From Rhodospirillales bacterium (lineage in GTDB: Bacteria; Pseudomonadota; Alphaproteobacteria; UBA828): DNA of 38,860 nucleotides. Made by a program: the position numbers and the translations under genes. The stretch lies in the NCBI GenBank assembly GCA_028820995.1, contig JAPPHR010000044.1:10275-49134 (forward strand), in the 5' to 3' direction. The notes beneath the pieces were generated by a model, which searched no databases, was not told the origin of the DNA, and saw only the letters and a list, made by a program, of their open reading frames with translations. Below are positions 1 to 9,153 of this stretch, piece after piece (the first letter of the stretch is position 1; each line of letters begins with the position of its first letter).

Positions 1-1144
1 CGGCAAGCGTGCGCGCGTCACTGACACGGCTGACCGCGCTGGCATCCTCCAGCGCGGCGTAGGCTTCGGTGAAGTTCTCCGTGTGCGGGCCGGTGACGAG
101 CGCGCAGTCGAGCCGCGCCGGCTCGAGGGGATTGTGCCCGCCGTGGGGTGCGAGCGAGCCGCCCACGAAGGCGATGGAGGCGAGGCGGAAGATCAGGCCG
201 AGCTCGCCCATCGTATCGACGAGGTAGACGGCCGTGCCCGGCGCGATCGCGCCCCCGGTCGAGTGCCGCACGGTGGCGAGACCGCTGCGCTCCAGCAGTT
301 CGGCCGTGGTATCGCCCCGCTCCGGGTGACGCGGCGCCAGAATCGTCAGCAGATCGGGAAAGGTTCGGCGCAGGGCAAGAATCGACTCGGCGACGATCTC
401 CTCTTCGCCTTCATGGGTGCTCGCTGCGGCCCAGCAAGGCCGGGCGCCGATTGCCTGCCCCAGCACTGCGACGCCTTTTTCATTCGCCGGCAGCGGGTGC
501 GCATCGTTCTTGAGGTTCCCGCGAACGGCGACGTTCCGTGCGCCCAACGCGCGGAAGCGCTCGGCATCGGCCTCTGTCTGCGCCAGGACGCTGTCGAACG
601 CCGCGAGCAGCGGCCGGCTCAACTGCGGCGCCCTTCGCCAGCGCGCGTTGGAGCGGTCGGACATGCGCCCGTTGAGCAGCAGCATCGGGCAGCCACGCGC
701 CGCAGTTTCGAGAATGAGGTTGGGCCAGAGCTCGGACTCCACCCAGACCGCCAGGTCCGGCTGCCAGTGCCGCGTGAAGCGCCGGACTGCGCCCGGCCGG
801 TCGGCTGGCACGAATTGATGCTGCACACCGGCCGGAAGGCGCTCGCGAAGCAACTGGGCCGAGGTCACGGTGCCCGACGTAATCAGGACCTGAATGTCGG
901 GTAGCGCCTCGCGCAAGCGGGCGACAAGTGGCAACAGGGATATGCTCTCGCCGACGCTGGCGCCGTGCATCCAGACGAGCCGGCCTTCGGGCCGCGGCAG
1001 ACTCGGCCGCCCGAGCCGTTCGCCGAAGCGGGCGCGGTCCTCCTTGCCGCGCCGCCGCCGGTGGGCGAGCCAGGCATCGATGAACGGGGTGGCCAGCAGA
1101 CTGGCGTAGCGGTAACTGCGGGGCGTGATCAGGGTCTCGATCAT
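1..1144 (-). CDS. waaA: 3-deoxy-D-manno-octulosonic acid (Kdo) transferase, 3' end outside window
   Basis: Transfers Kdo from CMP-Kdo to the lipid A precursor at the inner membrane (GT30 family). The protein begins MIETLITPRSYRYASLLATP and 381 codons lie in the window; GT30 enzymes are about 420-430 residues, so only some 45 C-terminal residues are missing. Visible family signatures are WMHGASVGE near residue 60, LITSGTVTS near 90, the PADRPGAVRRF block near 115, VRGNLKNDAH near 210 and GGSLAPHGGHNPLEPA near the window edge. The ATG at 1144 overlaps the stop of the upstream DUF374 gene by 4 nt (ATGA), so the two are probably translationally coupled. An lpxK gene would be expected beyond position 1. 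The call is firm; mono- versus bifunctionality cannot be read from the sequence. Confidence 0.95.
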   Translation of the reverse strand, partial: MIETLITPRSYRYASLLATPFIDAWLAHRRRRGKEDRARFGERLGRPSLPRPEGRLVWMHGASVGESISLLPLVARLREALPDIQVLITSGTVTSAQLLRERLPAGVQHQFVPADRPGAVRRFTRHWQPDLAVWVESELWPNLILETAARGCPMLLLNGRMSDRSNARWRRAPQLSRPLLAAFDSVLAQTEADAERFRALGARNVAVRGNLKNDAHPLPANEKGVAVLGQAIGARPCWAAASTHEGEEEIVAESILALRRTFPDLLTILAPRHPERGDTTAELLERSGLATVRHSTGGAIAPGTAVYLVDTMGELGLIFRLASIAFVGGSLAPHGGHNPLEPARLDCALVTGPHTENFTEAYAALEDASAVSRVSDARTLA

Positions 1145-1893
1145 GGGCGCGCACCGGCCGGTGCCGGCTCCGCTTGTCGCGGGGCCGCCCGCGGCGTGTC
1201 TCCGGCCGGCTCGATCGGTTCTGCGCCCACCATGCGGTCGGCTTCGGCGGTGAGCGCGTTGAGCCGCTCCTCCAGGGTCAGGCGCGCGTCCTCCTGTGCG
1301 GATTCGTCCGCATTCGCGGCGACGTAAAGCGGCGGCCCCCACGCGTAGACGCCGCGGCTGAACGGCAGCGCAATCACGAAGCGATCCCAACTTCTTGCGA
1401 CCTTGCGCCGCGAGACCGCAAAGGTGAGCGGTACGATCGGTGCGCCGGAGAGGCGCGCCAATGCGATTGTCCCGGCTTGCACCCGCATCCTGGGGCCACG
1501 CGGCCCGTCCGGGGAGATGGCAACATAGCCCCCTTCCTTCAACTGACGCAGCGATGCCCGCAGCGCCGCCGCGCCGCCGCGGGTGCGCGACCCGCGGATC
1601 GCTGCCAATCCCAGATGCCGCATCGCGCGGGCGATGTTCTCGCCGTCGGGGTGCTGAGAGATGATGACATGCACCGTCGGCTCGGCCTGCCAGCCGTGGG
1701 GCGACATCATCAGCCGGCCATGCCAGAAGGCGGTGATGAAGGGCCGGCCCGCACGGAACAGCGCGTCGGCATCCTCGCGGCCCAGCGTCTGCCAGCGGGT
1801 CGTCACGAACACCAGGCTCGTGAAGCGCGCGTAAAGCCAGACGAGCACGGTACGCCCGAACCGGCTGCGCGAGAGGCGCTTGCCCAGACTCAT
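1141..1893 (-). CDS. DUF374 lysophospholipid acyltransferase-like protein of the lipid A cluster
   Basis: A 250-residue member of the DUF374 (LPLAT-superfamily) group that sits beside waaA in many alphaproteobacteria. The signature FWHGRLMM is near residue 57, with ISQHPDGE near 80, GSRTRGGAAALR near 100 and the ISPDGPRGPR block near 125. In this superfamily the His of the first block and the glycine/proline-rich block shape the acyl-acceptor site. The N-terminus is hydrophobic (VLVWLYARFTSLVFV), consistent with membrane attachment. The last 30 residues are a Pro/Ala-rich tail. The gene lies between msbA (2-nt gap) and waaA (4-nt overlap), so a role in lipid A or outer-membrane lipid assembly is inferred from context. 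The acyl donor and acceptor are unknown. Confidence 0.85.
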   Translation of the reverse strand: MSLGKRLSRSRFGRTVLVWLYARFTSLVFVTTRWQTLGREDADALFRAGRPFITAFWHGRLMMSPHGWQAEPTVHVIISQHPDGENIARAMRHLGLAAIRGSRTRGGAAALRASLRQLKEGGYVAISPDGPRGPRMRVQAGTIALARLSGAPIVPLTFAVSRRKVARSWDRFVIALPFSRGVYAWGPPLYVAANADESAQEDARLTLEERLNALTAEADRMVGAEPIEPAGDTPRAAPRQAEPAPAGARP

Positions 1894-1895
1894 GC

Positions 1896-3674
1896 CTATT
1901 CGGCGGCCATGTCCGTGGCGAATTGCATGGCGTGAAGCCGTGCATAGACGCCGCCCGCCGCCAGCAGCGATCGGTGCGTGCCCGATTCCGCGAGCCGGCC
2001 GTCTTCCAGAACGTAGATCAGGTTGGCGTCCTGGACCGTGGAGAGACGGTGGGCGATGACGAGGGTCGTCCGGCCCCGCATCAGGCGGCGCAGAGCCTCC
2101 TGCACCTGGCGCTCCGATTCGGCGTCGAGGGCGCTGGTCGCCTCGTCGAGCAGCAGGATGGGGGCATCCTTGAGCATGGCACGGGCGATGGAGAGCCGCT
2201 GCCGCTGGCCGCCGGAGAGCTTGACCCCGTGCTCGCCGATCATCGTGTCGTAGCCGTTGGGGAGCTCCCGGATGAAGCTGTCGGCGCCGGCCGCGCGGGC
2301 GGCGGCCTGGATGTCCTGCTCGCTCGCGTCCAGCCGGCCGTAAGCGATGTTGGCGCGAACCGTGTCGTCGAACAGCACCGCCTCCTGGCTTACCAGCGCC
2401 ACCGCGTCGCGGAGACTCTCGATCGTCGCCGCGCGGACGTCGAGTCCGTCGATCCGGACCGCGCCCTCGTCCACGTCGTAGAACCGGGGGATGAGATTCA
2501 GCACCGTGGACTTGCCGGCGCCTGATGGGCCCACGAGGGCGACCGTCTCACCCGCCGGGATATCCAGGCTGAGATCGTGGAGGGCAGGCACGCCGTTGGG
2601 GTAGGTGAAGCGCACGTTCTCCAGCGCGACCGCGCCGCCTGCGACCCTGAGAGGACGCGCATCCGGGGCTTCGGCGATGCGGGGTTCGGTATCCAGCAGG
2701 TCGAACACGCGCTGGCTCGCGGCGAGGCCCTCCTGCAAGCTGGCGTTGAGGTTGGCGAGCGCCTTGAGCGGCCGGTAGGCGAGCAGCATGGCGGTGACGA
2801 AGGCGAAGAAGGCGCCCGGCGTGAGCGCGCCCTCGATCACCTGCCAGCCGCCGTAGAGGATCAGCACGGCGACGAAGATGCCGCCCAGCGTCTCCATCAG
2901 CGGCGAGGCGACGGCGCGCACACGATGCGACTTGAAGATGAGCCGAAAGACGCTTTCGATCAGGCGGTCGGTCCGTTCCGCCTCGAAGTCTTCCCGGTTG
3001 TAGGCCTTGACGTGGCGAGCACCCTGGAAGGCTTCGTTGAGCCGGGCCGTGAAGAGGCCGAGCTCGTTGAGCGCCGATGTCGAGACCTTGCGCATGCGCC
3101 GGCCGAGCTTTGCGATCGGGTAGATGGCGATGGGGAAGACCACGCAGGCGATCAGCGCGAGCTTCCAGTCCTTCTCGAACATGACGCCGACCAGGAACAG
3201 CAGGGTCAGCGAATCCTTGACCATGCCGGTGAGCGCGTTCGAGACGGCGTTGCGCATCATGTTGACGTCGTTGGTCAGCCGCGAGACGAGCCGGCCGGAC
3301 GCCGTGTCCTGGAAGAAGGCGAGATCGAAGCGGAGGATGTGGGCGAAGACCCGGCTCTGCAGATCGGCGATGACGCGCTGGCCGACGAAGGCCATCAGCA
3401 CCGCCTGCCCGTAGGTCGCGACCCCCCGGATCAGCGTTATTCCGATCACCGCAACCGGGACCACGATGAGCAGCGTGCGATCCTTCTCCAGGAAGATTTC
3501 GTCGAGCACGGGCTCCATCAGGTATGCGAGCGCGGCCGTGGCGCCGGCAGCCAGCACCATGCAGAGCCCGGCAAGCAGCAGCCGGCCCAGATGCGGGCGC
3601 ACATGCTCGCGAATGAGGCGGACCAGAAGGTGCCTCGTCGAGCCTGGTTGCTGGGGCTGGTCAGGTCGTTCCAC
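1896..3674 (-). CDS. msbA: Lipid A export ABC transporter (fused permease/ATPase), MsbA type
   Basis: A half-size ABC exporter with about six membrane segments followed by a nucleotide-binding domain, homodimeric in this family, which flips lipid A-core across the inner membrane. The Walker A motif GPSGAGKST is near residue 382, signature LSGGQRQRL near 486, Walker B ILLLDEATSALD near 506 and the H-loop IAHRLST near 540. The N-terminal part carries the MsbA-like MEPVLDEIF element. There is no in-frame ATG at the 5' end. I chose GTG at 3674, giving MERPDQPQQPGSTRHLLVRL; a TTG at 3698 would add 8 residues. The lipid A assignment rests on the neighbouring waaA and DUF374 genes. Confidence 0.9.
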   Translation of the reverse strand: MERPDQPQQPGSTRHLLVRLIREHVRPHLGRLLLAGLCMVLAAGATAALAYLMEPVLDEIFLEKDRTLLIVVPVAVIGITLIRGVATYGQAVLMAFVGQRVIADLQSRVFAHILRFDLAFFQDTASGRLVSRLTNDVNMMRNAVSNALTGMVKDSLTLLFLVGVMFEKDWKLALIACVVFPIAIYPIAKLGRRMRKVSTSALNELGLFTARLNEAFQGARHVKAYNREDFEAERTDRLIESVFRLIFKSHRVRAVASPLMETLGGIFVAVLILYGGWQVIEGALTPGAFFAFVTAMLLAYRPLKALANLNASLQEGLAASQRVFDLLDTEPRIAEAPDARPLRVAGGAVALENVRFTYPNGVPALHDLSLDIPAGETVALVGPSGAGKSTVLNLIPRFYDVDEGAVRIDGLDVRAATIESLRDAVALVSQEAVLFDDTVRANIAYGRLDASEQDIQAAARAAGADSFIRELPNGYDTMIGEHGVKLSGGQRQRLSIARAMLKDAPILLLDEATSALDAESERQVQEALRRLMRGRTTLVIAHRLSTVQDANLIYVLEDGRLAESGTHRSLLAAGGVYARLHAMQFATDMAAE

Positions 3675-3785
3675 GGCTTTCGCCCGGCATCGGGGCAATG
3701 CCTAAACGCTTGAATTCAGTCCAATAGCACGGGAGCGGCGCGGGCTCCAGCCGGGGCGCGCAGGGTAGAGGCGTGCCGCCGGCCT

Positions 3786-5135
3786 TCAGCGGCCGGCCAC
3801 GGTCATGCCGTCGATGCGCACGGTGGGGCTGTCGACCCCGTAGCGGAAGGCAAGATCGCCGCCTGGCGTGAGGTGGCGGAACATGTCCTTGAGGTTGCCC
3901 GCGACGGTGACCTCGCTCACCGGATAAGCGATCTCGCCCCCCTCGATCCAGAAGCCCGCCGCGCCCCGGCTGTAATCGCCGGTCACCTGGTTCACACCCA
4001 TGCCGATCAGTTCGGTGACGTAGAGGCCGCTCGTCACCTCGCCGATGAGAGCGTCCGCGCTCTCGGGCCCGGGCTCCAGCCAGAGGTTGGTGCAGGCGGG
4101 CGAGGGCGGCCCGCCGGTGCCGCGCACCGCGTGGCCGGTGGTGGCGAGGCCGAGCTGGCGCGCGGAGCGGCTGTCGAGCAGCCACGTCTTGAGCACTCCG
4201 TCGGCGACAATCGCGCGCCGTTCCGTCGCCACGCCCTCACCGTCGAAGGGGAGGGAGCGCAAGCCCCGCTCCCGCAGCGGGTCGTCCACGACGGTGATAT
4301 CGGGCGCAAACAACTGGGTCTCCAGCGCGTCCTTGAGGAAGCTCGTTCCACGCGCGATGGAGGGGCCCGAAATCGCGCCGGTGAGGTGGGAGAGCAGCCC
4401 GCCCGCGATGCGCGGGTCGTAGACCACCGGCACCTGGCCGGATTGCGCCTTGCGGGCGCCCAGTCTGCGCACCGCGCGCTCGCCCGCTCGCCGGCCGACC
4501 GACGCCGGCTCTTCCAGATCGGCCTCGTGCACCGCAGACGACCACCAATAGTCGCGTTCCATCGCGGTGCCTTCGCCGGCGAGCGCCGCCGCGCTGACCG
4601 AGTGGCTGCCGGATTCGGAGCAGCCGGCGAAGCCGTCGCTGGTGACCAGGGTCACCTCCCGCCGCCGCCAGCCGGCACCGGCGCCTTCGGAGTTGGTGAC
4701 ACCGACGACGGCGCGGGCGGCGTCCTCCGCCTCGAGCGCGTGGGCCATCAGGCTCTCGGCGTCGGGTTCGGCAGCATCGACGAGGTCGAGCATCGGCCAG
4801 TCGCGGGCGAGAAGGGCCGGGTCGGCGAGACCCGCGTAGGGGTCCTCCGGAACCGTGCGCGCCATGGCCATCACCCGCTCGGCGAGCGGCCCAAGGGCGC
4901 CTTGCGAAAAGTCCGTGGTCGAGACGATGGCCTGCCGTTTGCCGACGAAGACGCGCAGGCCCAAGCTCCGCACCTCGGAGCGGACGACCTCTTCCGGCTC
5001 TCCGAGGCGGCAGCTCGCGTCGAGGGCGCTGCCGCGCAGCATCACGGCGTCGGCGGCATCGGCGCCGAGCTGGCGTGCGTGCGCGATCAGGCCATCCAAC
5101 AGGTCGGCGGACTCACCCGCCACGGCGGTTCCCAT
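3786..5135 (-). CDS. pmbA: TldD/PmbA family protein (TldE-like, non-zinc subunit)
   Basis: A 449-residue protein, the same length as E. coli PmbA/TldE, the partner of the metalloprotease TldD. In E. coli the heterodimer degrades unfolded peptides, matures microcin B17 and processes CcdA. The C-terminal conserved region is clear: GLYVTELIGMGVNQVTGDYS near residue 370, then the GFWIEGGEIAYPVSEVTVAGN segment. The TldD-specific HExxxH zinc motif is absent, as expected for the PmbA subunit. The start at 5135 is an ATG. No tldD is in the window. The gene lies about 110 bp upstream of msbA on the same strand, an arrangement common in alphaproteobacteria, but no functional link to lipid A is established. 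Confidence 0.92.
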   Translation of the reverse strand: MGTAVAGESADLLDGLIAHARQLGADAADAVMLRGSALDASCRLGEPEEVVRSEVRSLGLRVFVGKRQAIVSTTDFSQGALGPLAERVMAMARTVPEDPYAGLADPALLARDWPMLDLVDAAEPDAESLMAHALEAEDAARAVVGVTNSEGAGAGWRRREVTLVTSDGFAGCSESGSHSVSAAALAGEGTAMERDYWWSSAVHEADLEEPASVGRRAGERAVRRLGARKAQSGQVPVVYDPRIAGGLLSHLTGAISGPSIARGTSFLKDALETQLFAPDITVVDDPLRERGLRSLPFDGEGVATERRAIVADGVLKTWLLDSRSARQLGLATTGHAVRGTGGPPSPACTNLWLEPGPESADALIGEVTSGLYVTELIGMGVNQVTGDYSRGAAGFWIEGGEIAYPVSEVTVAGNLKDMFRHLTPGGDLAFRYGVDSPTVRIDGMTVAGR

Positions 5136-5186
5136 GATCGGTGCTGCGTAGCCGTCGGATCTTGCGGCGCGGTCCGGCGTGGAAGG

Positions 5187-5660
5187 TCAAGAGCGGAAAA
5201 GGCCGGAGCGGATGCGCCGGTTCTTCTCGAAGTACTGCTGGTGATAGTCCTCGGCCATCCAGAAGTCCGCCGCCGGCTCGATCAACGTCGCGATCTGATG
5301 CCCCGCCGCCACCAGCTTGGCCTTGCCGGCTTCGGCCGCCTCCTTCTGCGCGTCCGAGCCGCAGAAGACGACCGAGCGGTACTGGGTGCCGACGTCGGGC
5401 CCCTGGCGGTCCACCTGGGTCGGGTCATGGACCTGCCAGAAGAGCTCCAGCAGCGTCTCGTAGCTCACCCGCGCAGGGTCGAAGACGACCCGCACCACCT
5501 CCGCATGGCCAGTCTGGCCGCTGCACACGTCGTAGTAGCCCGGCTCGGCCATGTGGCCGCCCGCGTATCCCACCGCAGTCTCGACGACGCCATCGACCCG
5601 GCGAAACGCGGCCTCGACGCCCCAGAAGCAGCCCGCTCCGAAAATCGCCGTTTCAGTCAT
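5187..5660 (-). CDS. msrA: Peptide-methionine (S)-S-oxide reductase MsrA
   Basis: Reduces methionine S-sulfoxide in proteins and free methionine. The 157-residue protein opens MTETAIFGAGCFWGVEAAF, with the catalytic Cys at residue 11 in GCFWG. VCSGQTGHAEVV near 45 and GTQYRSVVF near 90 are further family blocks. No Cys lies near the C-terminus, so recycling would use Cys46 or Cys100, or go directly through thioredoxin. I placed the start at 5660 because GAGGGCG sits just upstream; an in-frame extension to 5720 adds 20 residues that lack family character. It is divergent from the acyl-CoA dehydrogenase at 5744. Confidence 0.95.
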   Translation of the reverse strand: MTETAIFGAGCFWGVEAAFRRVDGVVETAVGYAGGHMAEPGYYDVCSGQTGHAEVVRVVFDPARVSYETLLELFWQVHDPTQVDRQGPDVGTQYRSVVFCGSDAQKEAAEAGKAKLVAAGHQIATLIEPAADFWMAEDYHQQYFEKNRRIRSGLFRS

Positions 5661-5692
5661 CTCGCCCTCATTCCCGTCTTCTCCTTGTGTGT

Positions 5693-5720
5693 TAGATAGC
5701 ACCTCGCGGAGATGCGGCAA
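5693..5720 (-). promoter_or_regulatory. Possible sigma-70-type promoter for msrA
   Basis: On the minus strand, TTGCCG (5720-5715) is followed after 16 bp by TATCTA (5698-5693), about 33 nt before the msrA ATG. The match to TTGACA/TATAAT is only partial, so this is a weak prediction based on spacing and position. Confidence 0.25.
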
Positions 5721-5743
5721 ACAAAAGCGGCAGGAGTCACGGC

Positions 5744-7006
5744 ATGGTGAACGCAGTTGAGATGGCGGGCGACTACGAGGCCTACCGCAAGCGTGTCTTT
5801 GACTTTCTCTGGCGGGAGGTCGAGCCCAGGGCGAGCGAGATGGAGCAGACGGGCAAGTTTCCGCAGGACGAGCTCTTCCCGCAGTTCCGTGAGCACGGCC
5901 TCTTCGGTGCGGTGATCCCCGAGGAATACGGCGGCATCGCGCTGAGCTGCACCCAGTACCTGCCGCTGCTCGCCGAATTCTCCAAGGTCTCGGGCGTCGT
6001 CCGGGTGCTGCTGCACGTCCACAACACGAGCGCGCGTGCGGTCGTCGCCTACGGCACCGAGGCCCAGAAGAGGGCGATCCTGCCGGCGCTGGCGACCGGC
6101 GAGCAGTCGCTCACCTTCGCAATCACCGAGCCCAACTCGGGCAGCGGCATGGATGTCGGCACCCATGCAAGGCACGAGGGCGACCGGTGGATCGTCAATG
6201 GCGCGAAGCACTACATCACCAATGCCGACTTCGCCACGGGCCACCTCATCTGCTGCCGCACGGGCGCGCGGGGCGACCGCCGCGGGCTCACCGCGCTGGT
6301 GGTGCCCACCGGCGCGCCCGGCTTCACCATCGAGCCCATGCCCGACATGATGGGCAACAACGGCCCGCCCCACGGCATCCTGCGCTTCAAGGACACCCCG
6401 GTGCCGGTGGACAGCATGGTGGGCGCGGAGGGAGATGGCCTGGAGGTCTTCCTTGGCGAGCTGGAGCCGAGCCGCGTCTTCGTCGCCGCAAGCTCGCTGG
6501 GGACGGCCGAGCGCGCGCTCGAGATCGCCCTCCATTTCGCCGGCGAGCGCGTGACCTTCGGCCGCCCCATCGCCGCCCGCCCCTCGGTCCAGTCCGAACT
6601 CGCCGACATGGCGCGGGACGTCTACGCGCTGCGCCTCATCCTGGACGACGTGGCCGCAAAGATCGACCGCGAGGAGCCGTGCGCGGTGGAGGCCTCCATC
6701 GCCAAGCTCTTCGGGCTTGAGACCGTGATGCGGGTGACCGACAAGGCGATGGACGTGGTCGGCGGGCGCGCCTACTTCACCGACTACCCCTATCCGCTGG
6801 AGCGGCTCTACCGCGAGTGCCGGATCAACATGCTGGAGGAGGGCACGCCCTCGATCCAGCGGCTAGTGATCGCGCGCAGCCTGCTCGAGCAATCGGTGCC
6901 GCTCGACATCGGCACGCTGGGCGCGCCCTATCAGCCGGCGGGCACCGACCCCGCTCTCGGCGACCGGCCTCCGCACGACCTCACCTACGCCCACGCGGAG
7001 GAGTAG
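5744..7006 (+). CDS. Acyl-CoA dehydrogenase family protein
   Basis: A 420-residue flavoprotein of the acyl-CoA dehydrogenase fold, which oxidises acyl-CoA thioesters at C2-C3 with FAD and passes electrons to ETF. The N-terminal helical domain is followed by the FAD/substrate loop (LTFAITEPNSGSGMD, near 115), the beta-domain motif WIVNGAKHYITNAD near 145 and the C-terminal helical domain with VVGGRAYFTDYPYPLERLYR near 340. The general-base position corresponds to Glu in LEEGTPSIQR near 370. The ATG at 5744 has AGGAG nine bases upstream. The gene stands alone between divergent msrA and convergent mobA, so its substrate cannot be inferred. The C-terminal 40 residues are an extra tail. Confidence 0.9.
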   Translation: MVNAVEMAGDYEAYRKRVFDFLWREVEPRASEMEQTGKFPQDELFPQFREHGLFGAVIPEEYGGIALSCTQYLPLLAEFSKVSGVVRVLLHVHNTSARAVVAYGTEAQKRAILPALATGEQSLTFAITEPNSGSGMDVGTHARHEGDRWIVNGAKHYITNADFATGHLICCRTGARGDRRGLTALVVPTGAPGFTIEPMPDMMGNNGPPHGILRFKDTPVPVDSMVGAEGDGLEVFLGELEPSRVFVAASSLGTAERALEIALHFAGERVTFGRPIAARPSVQSELADMARDVYALRLILDDVAAKIDREEPCAVEASIAKLFGLETVMRVTDKAMDVVGGRAYFTDYPYPLERLYRECRINMLEEGTPSIQRLVIARSLLEQSVPLDIGTLGAPYQPAGTDPALGDRPPHDLTYAHAEE

Positions 7007-7031
7007 CGGCGCAGCGGCGCCCCGCCCGGCG

Positions 7032-7655
7032 TCAGAGGGCCGGGCCGTGCTCGCCGATCAGGCGCTCGGCCTCGGCCAGGTCGTCCGCGCGGTTGGCGTT
7101 GAAGAAGGGGTCTACGGGCGCGCAGGGGAAGGCCACCTCCACGAGCCGGTGGCTTGCAGTCCAGCGGTCGATCTTGCGCTCGCCCTGCTCGACCAGGGCT
7201 TCCCGCAGGTCGGCGCGAAGCTCCAGCGGCCAGAGCCCGAACACGGGATGCGCCCGGCCGTCCGAGGCGGCGCAGGCGAGATCGGCGCCCGCGAGGTCGC
7301 GGGCCTCCACCATGGTCTCGACCAGGTCGCGCGGCAGGAACGGCGCGTCGGTGGCGAAGCTCGCCACCAGCGGGCAGTGGGGCGCGTTCTCCGCCGCCCA
7401 GTCGAGCGCGGTCAGGATGCCGGCGAGCGGCCCGGCGTTGCCCTCCACCACATCGGCCACCACCGTCAGGCCGTAAGACGCGAAGCGCTCAGGCTCGCCG
7501 TTGGCGTTCAGGATCAGCGGGCCGACCTGGGGTGCCACGCGCGCGATCACCCGCGTCAGCAGGGTCTCGCCGGCGAGCGGGCGCAGGCACTTGTCGCCGC
7601 CCCCCATGCGGCGCGCGAGGCCGCCTGCAAGCAGCACGCCTGCGATCTCCGTCAT
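7032..7655 (-). CDS. mobA: Molybdenum cofactor guanylyltransferase MobA
   Basis: Attaches GMP from GTP to Mo-molybdopterin to form the bis-MGD precursor in the cytoplasm. The 207-residue protein begins [20 protein letters not shown] and continues into DKCLRPL, the nucleotidyltransferase signature LAGGxxxRMGxxDK. The conserved ATDAPFLP segment is near residue 95. The start at 7655 has AAGGTGG upstream; longer in-frame starts (to 7715) lack support. The stop is 26 bp from the end of the convergent acyl-CoA dehydrogenase. A molybdenum hydroxylase subunit lies at the far end of the window, but that family normally uses the cytosine form of the cofactor (MocA), so MobA need not serve it. Confidence 0.92.
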   Translation of the reverse strand: MTEIAGVLLAGGLARRMGGGDKCLRPLAGETLLTRVIARVAPQVGPLILNANGEPERFASYGLTVVADVVEGNAGPLAGILTALDWAAENAPHCPLVASFATDAPFLPRDLVETMVEARDLAGADLACAASDGRAHPVFGLWPLELRADLREALVEQGERKIDRWTASHRLVEVAFPCAPVDPFFNANRADDLAEAERLIGEHGPAL

Positions 7656-7736
7656 GTGTGCCACCTTACACATCTTTCGCAGGCGTGTGCTTTCGATGGC
7701 GCTTGCGAAAGCCACGAGCGTGGTGAAATCTCCGGG

Positions 7737-8957
7737 CTAACTGTCCGGGCTGCTTCCACCGCCTTCGGCCCAGCGCATCGCAGCCAGCGTGGCTGCGCCT
7801 GAGACGGCGAAGGCGCCGACCAGGGCGTACAGGGTCCCGTCGAACTGTTGGCCCACCAGGGCCCCCAACGGCACCGAGACGAAGGTGGAAACCGACGCGA
7901 TGATCGCCGCTCCCACGCCGGCGATGTGGCCGAGAGGCTGCATGGCGAGAGCGTTCAGGTTCCCGAACAGCAGGCTGACGCTCACAAACACGGTGAGCAG
8001 ATAAGCCATGAAGAACCAGAACGGCGGAAGCCCGTCGTAGGCGAAGACGGCGGCCGATGCGATCAGCGAAATCACCGCGACGAAGGCGGCCGATGCTTTC
8101 GAGAGCCGGCGCATCCCGTACTTCATCACAAGGCGGCTGTTCACGAGGGACCCGGCCCCGAACGAAAGCGCGAGCACCCCGAAATAGAGCGGGAAGAGCG
8201 CGCCGGTGCCGTAGGCATCCTGGAAGATCTGCTGGGCCGAGCCGAGGTAGGCGACGAAGGGCGCGAAGACGAACCCCGTGGCGAGAGTGTATCCGAGCGC
8301 AGGCCGAATCCTCAGTATCTCGCCCACGGCCTGGCCGATGGCGCGCGGCGAGAAGGGCCGCCGCCGGGCGACGGGCAGGGTCTCCGGCTGGCGCAGCGCA
8401 AACCACGCGAGAACGATCACGGCGATCACGAGGAAGGTGATGAATATCGCGTGCCAGCCTCCCAGGATGAGGAGGCCCTGTCCCAGCGCCGGGGCGATCG
8501 TGGGGACCAGGATGAACACGGCCATGGCGAACGACATGAGCCGGGCCATCAGGCGGCCCTCGTACTGATCGCGCACCAGCGCGATGGAGACGATGCGCGG
8601 TCCCGCCACGCCGACGCCCTGCAGGACACGGCCCGCGATCATGATCTCGAACGTGGGCGCGAAAATGCACACGAAGGATCCCGCCATGAACAGGACCAGG
8701 CCGGCATGGATGGCGGGCTTGCGGCCGATGCTGTCGGAGAGGGGGCCGAACAGCAGCTGGCCGAACCCGAGCCCGATGAACAGCGACATGATGACGAGCT
8801 GGGCGTCGTTGGGGTGCGCCGTGCCGAGGTCGCGGCCGATCGCGGGCAGCGCCGGAAGCATCGCGTCGATCGCAAGCGCGACCAGCGACATCAGGAGGCC
8901 GATGAGGGCTACGAATTCGGCGGTGCCGAGGGCAGACTTGCTCTCCGCTTGGCTCAT
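7737..8957 (-). CDS. MFS transporter, Bcr/CflA drug-resistance family
   Basis: A 406-residue, 12-segment major facilitator, probably a proton-driven exporter of small hydrophobic compounds. The first helix segment LIGLLMSLVALAIDAMLPAL matches the Bcr/CflA N-terminus with its buried Asp. The loop 2-3 motif GPLSDSIGRKP is near residue 70 and GRVLQGVGVAGPR, the family's helix 4 motif, near 105. The start at 8957 has AAGGGGG upstream; an in-frame extension to 8987 is less likely. It lies upstream of mobA (81-bp gap) on the same strand and divergent from ubiK. The substrate is unknown. Confidence 0.88.
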   Translation of the reverse strand: MSQAESKSALGTAEFVALIGLLMSLVALAIDAMLPALPAIGRDLGTAHPNDAQLVIMSLFIGLGFGQLLFGPLSDSIGRKPAIHAGLVLFMAGSFVCIFAPTFEIMIAGRVLQGVGVAGPRIVSIALVRDQYEGRLMARLMSFAMAVFILVPTIAPALGQGLLILGGWHAIFITFLVIAVIVLAWFALRQPETLPVARRRPFSPRAIGQAVGEILRIRPALGYTLATGFVFAPFVAYLGSAQQIFQDAYGTGALFPLYFGVLALSFGAGSLVNSRLVMKYGMRRLSKASAAFVAVISLIASAAVFAYDGLPPFWFFMAYLLTVFVSVSLLFGNLNALAMQPLGHIAGVGAAIIASVSTFVSVPLGALVGQQFDGTLYALVGAFAVSGAATLAAMRWAEGGGSSPDS

Positions 8958-9100
8958 TCCGCCCCCTTGCGCCCCGTCGCGGTTCAATTTGCACCTGCAA
9001 CCGCACGTGGCAGCCGGACTGCGGGCTCAACCGTCGATTCCTCCCATACACTGGTATTTGATCGCACCCAAGCGGGCCAGTTCGTCCGGCCGGCGTCTCA

Positions 9101-9128
9101 TTGCCAGCGCCGGCCACCGTGGCATACT
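9101..9128 (+). promoter_or_regulatory. Candidate promoter of the ubiK-DUF1244 pair
   Basis: TTGCCA (9101-9106) and CATACT (9123-9128) are separated by 16 bp and lie 25 nt before the ubiK start, with the ribosome-binding site GGAGGAG at 9140-9146 in between. They match TTGACA at 5 of 6 and TATAAT at 4 of 6. Confidence 0.4.
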
Positions 9129-9153
9129 GAGATCGGGCCGGAGGAGACTGCCG

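Noticed and set aside
480-1154. 224-codon minus-strand frame
   Set aside because: It overlaps waaA in another frame; the waaA frame carries all GT30 motifs.
3873-5699. 608-codon open frame on the plus strand
   Set aside because: Antisense of pmbA and msrA, both of which have clear family motifs.
7032-7655. MobA as the cofactor enzyme for the molybdenum hydroxylase at 38295
   Set aside because: Xanthine oxidase-family enzymes generally use molybdopterin cytosine dinucleotide made by MocA, so proximity alone is not evidence.
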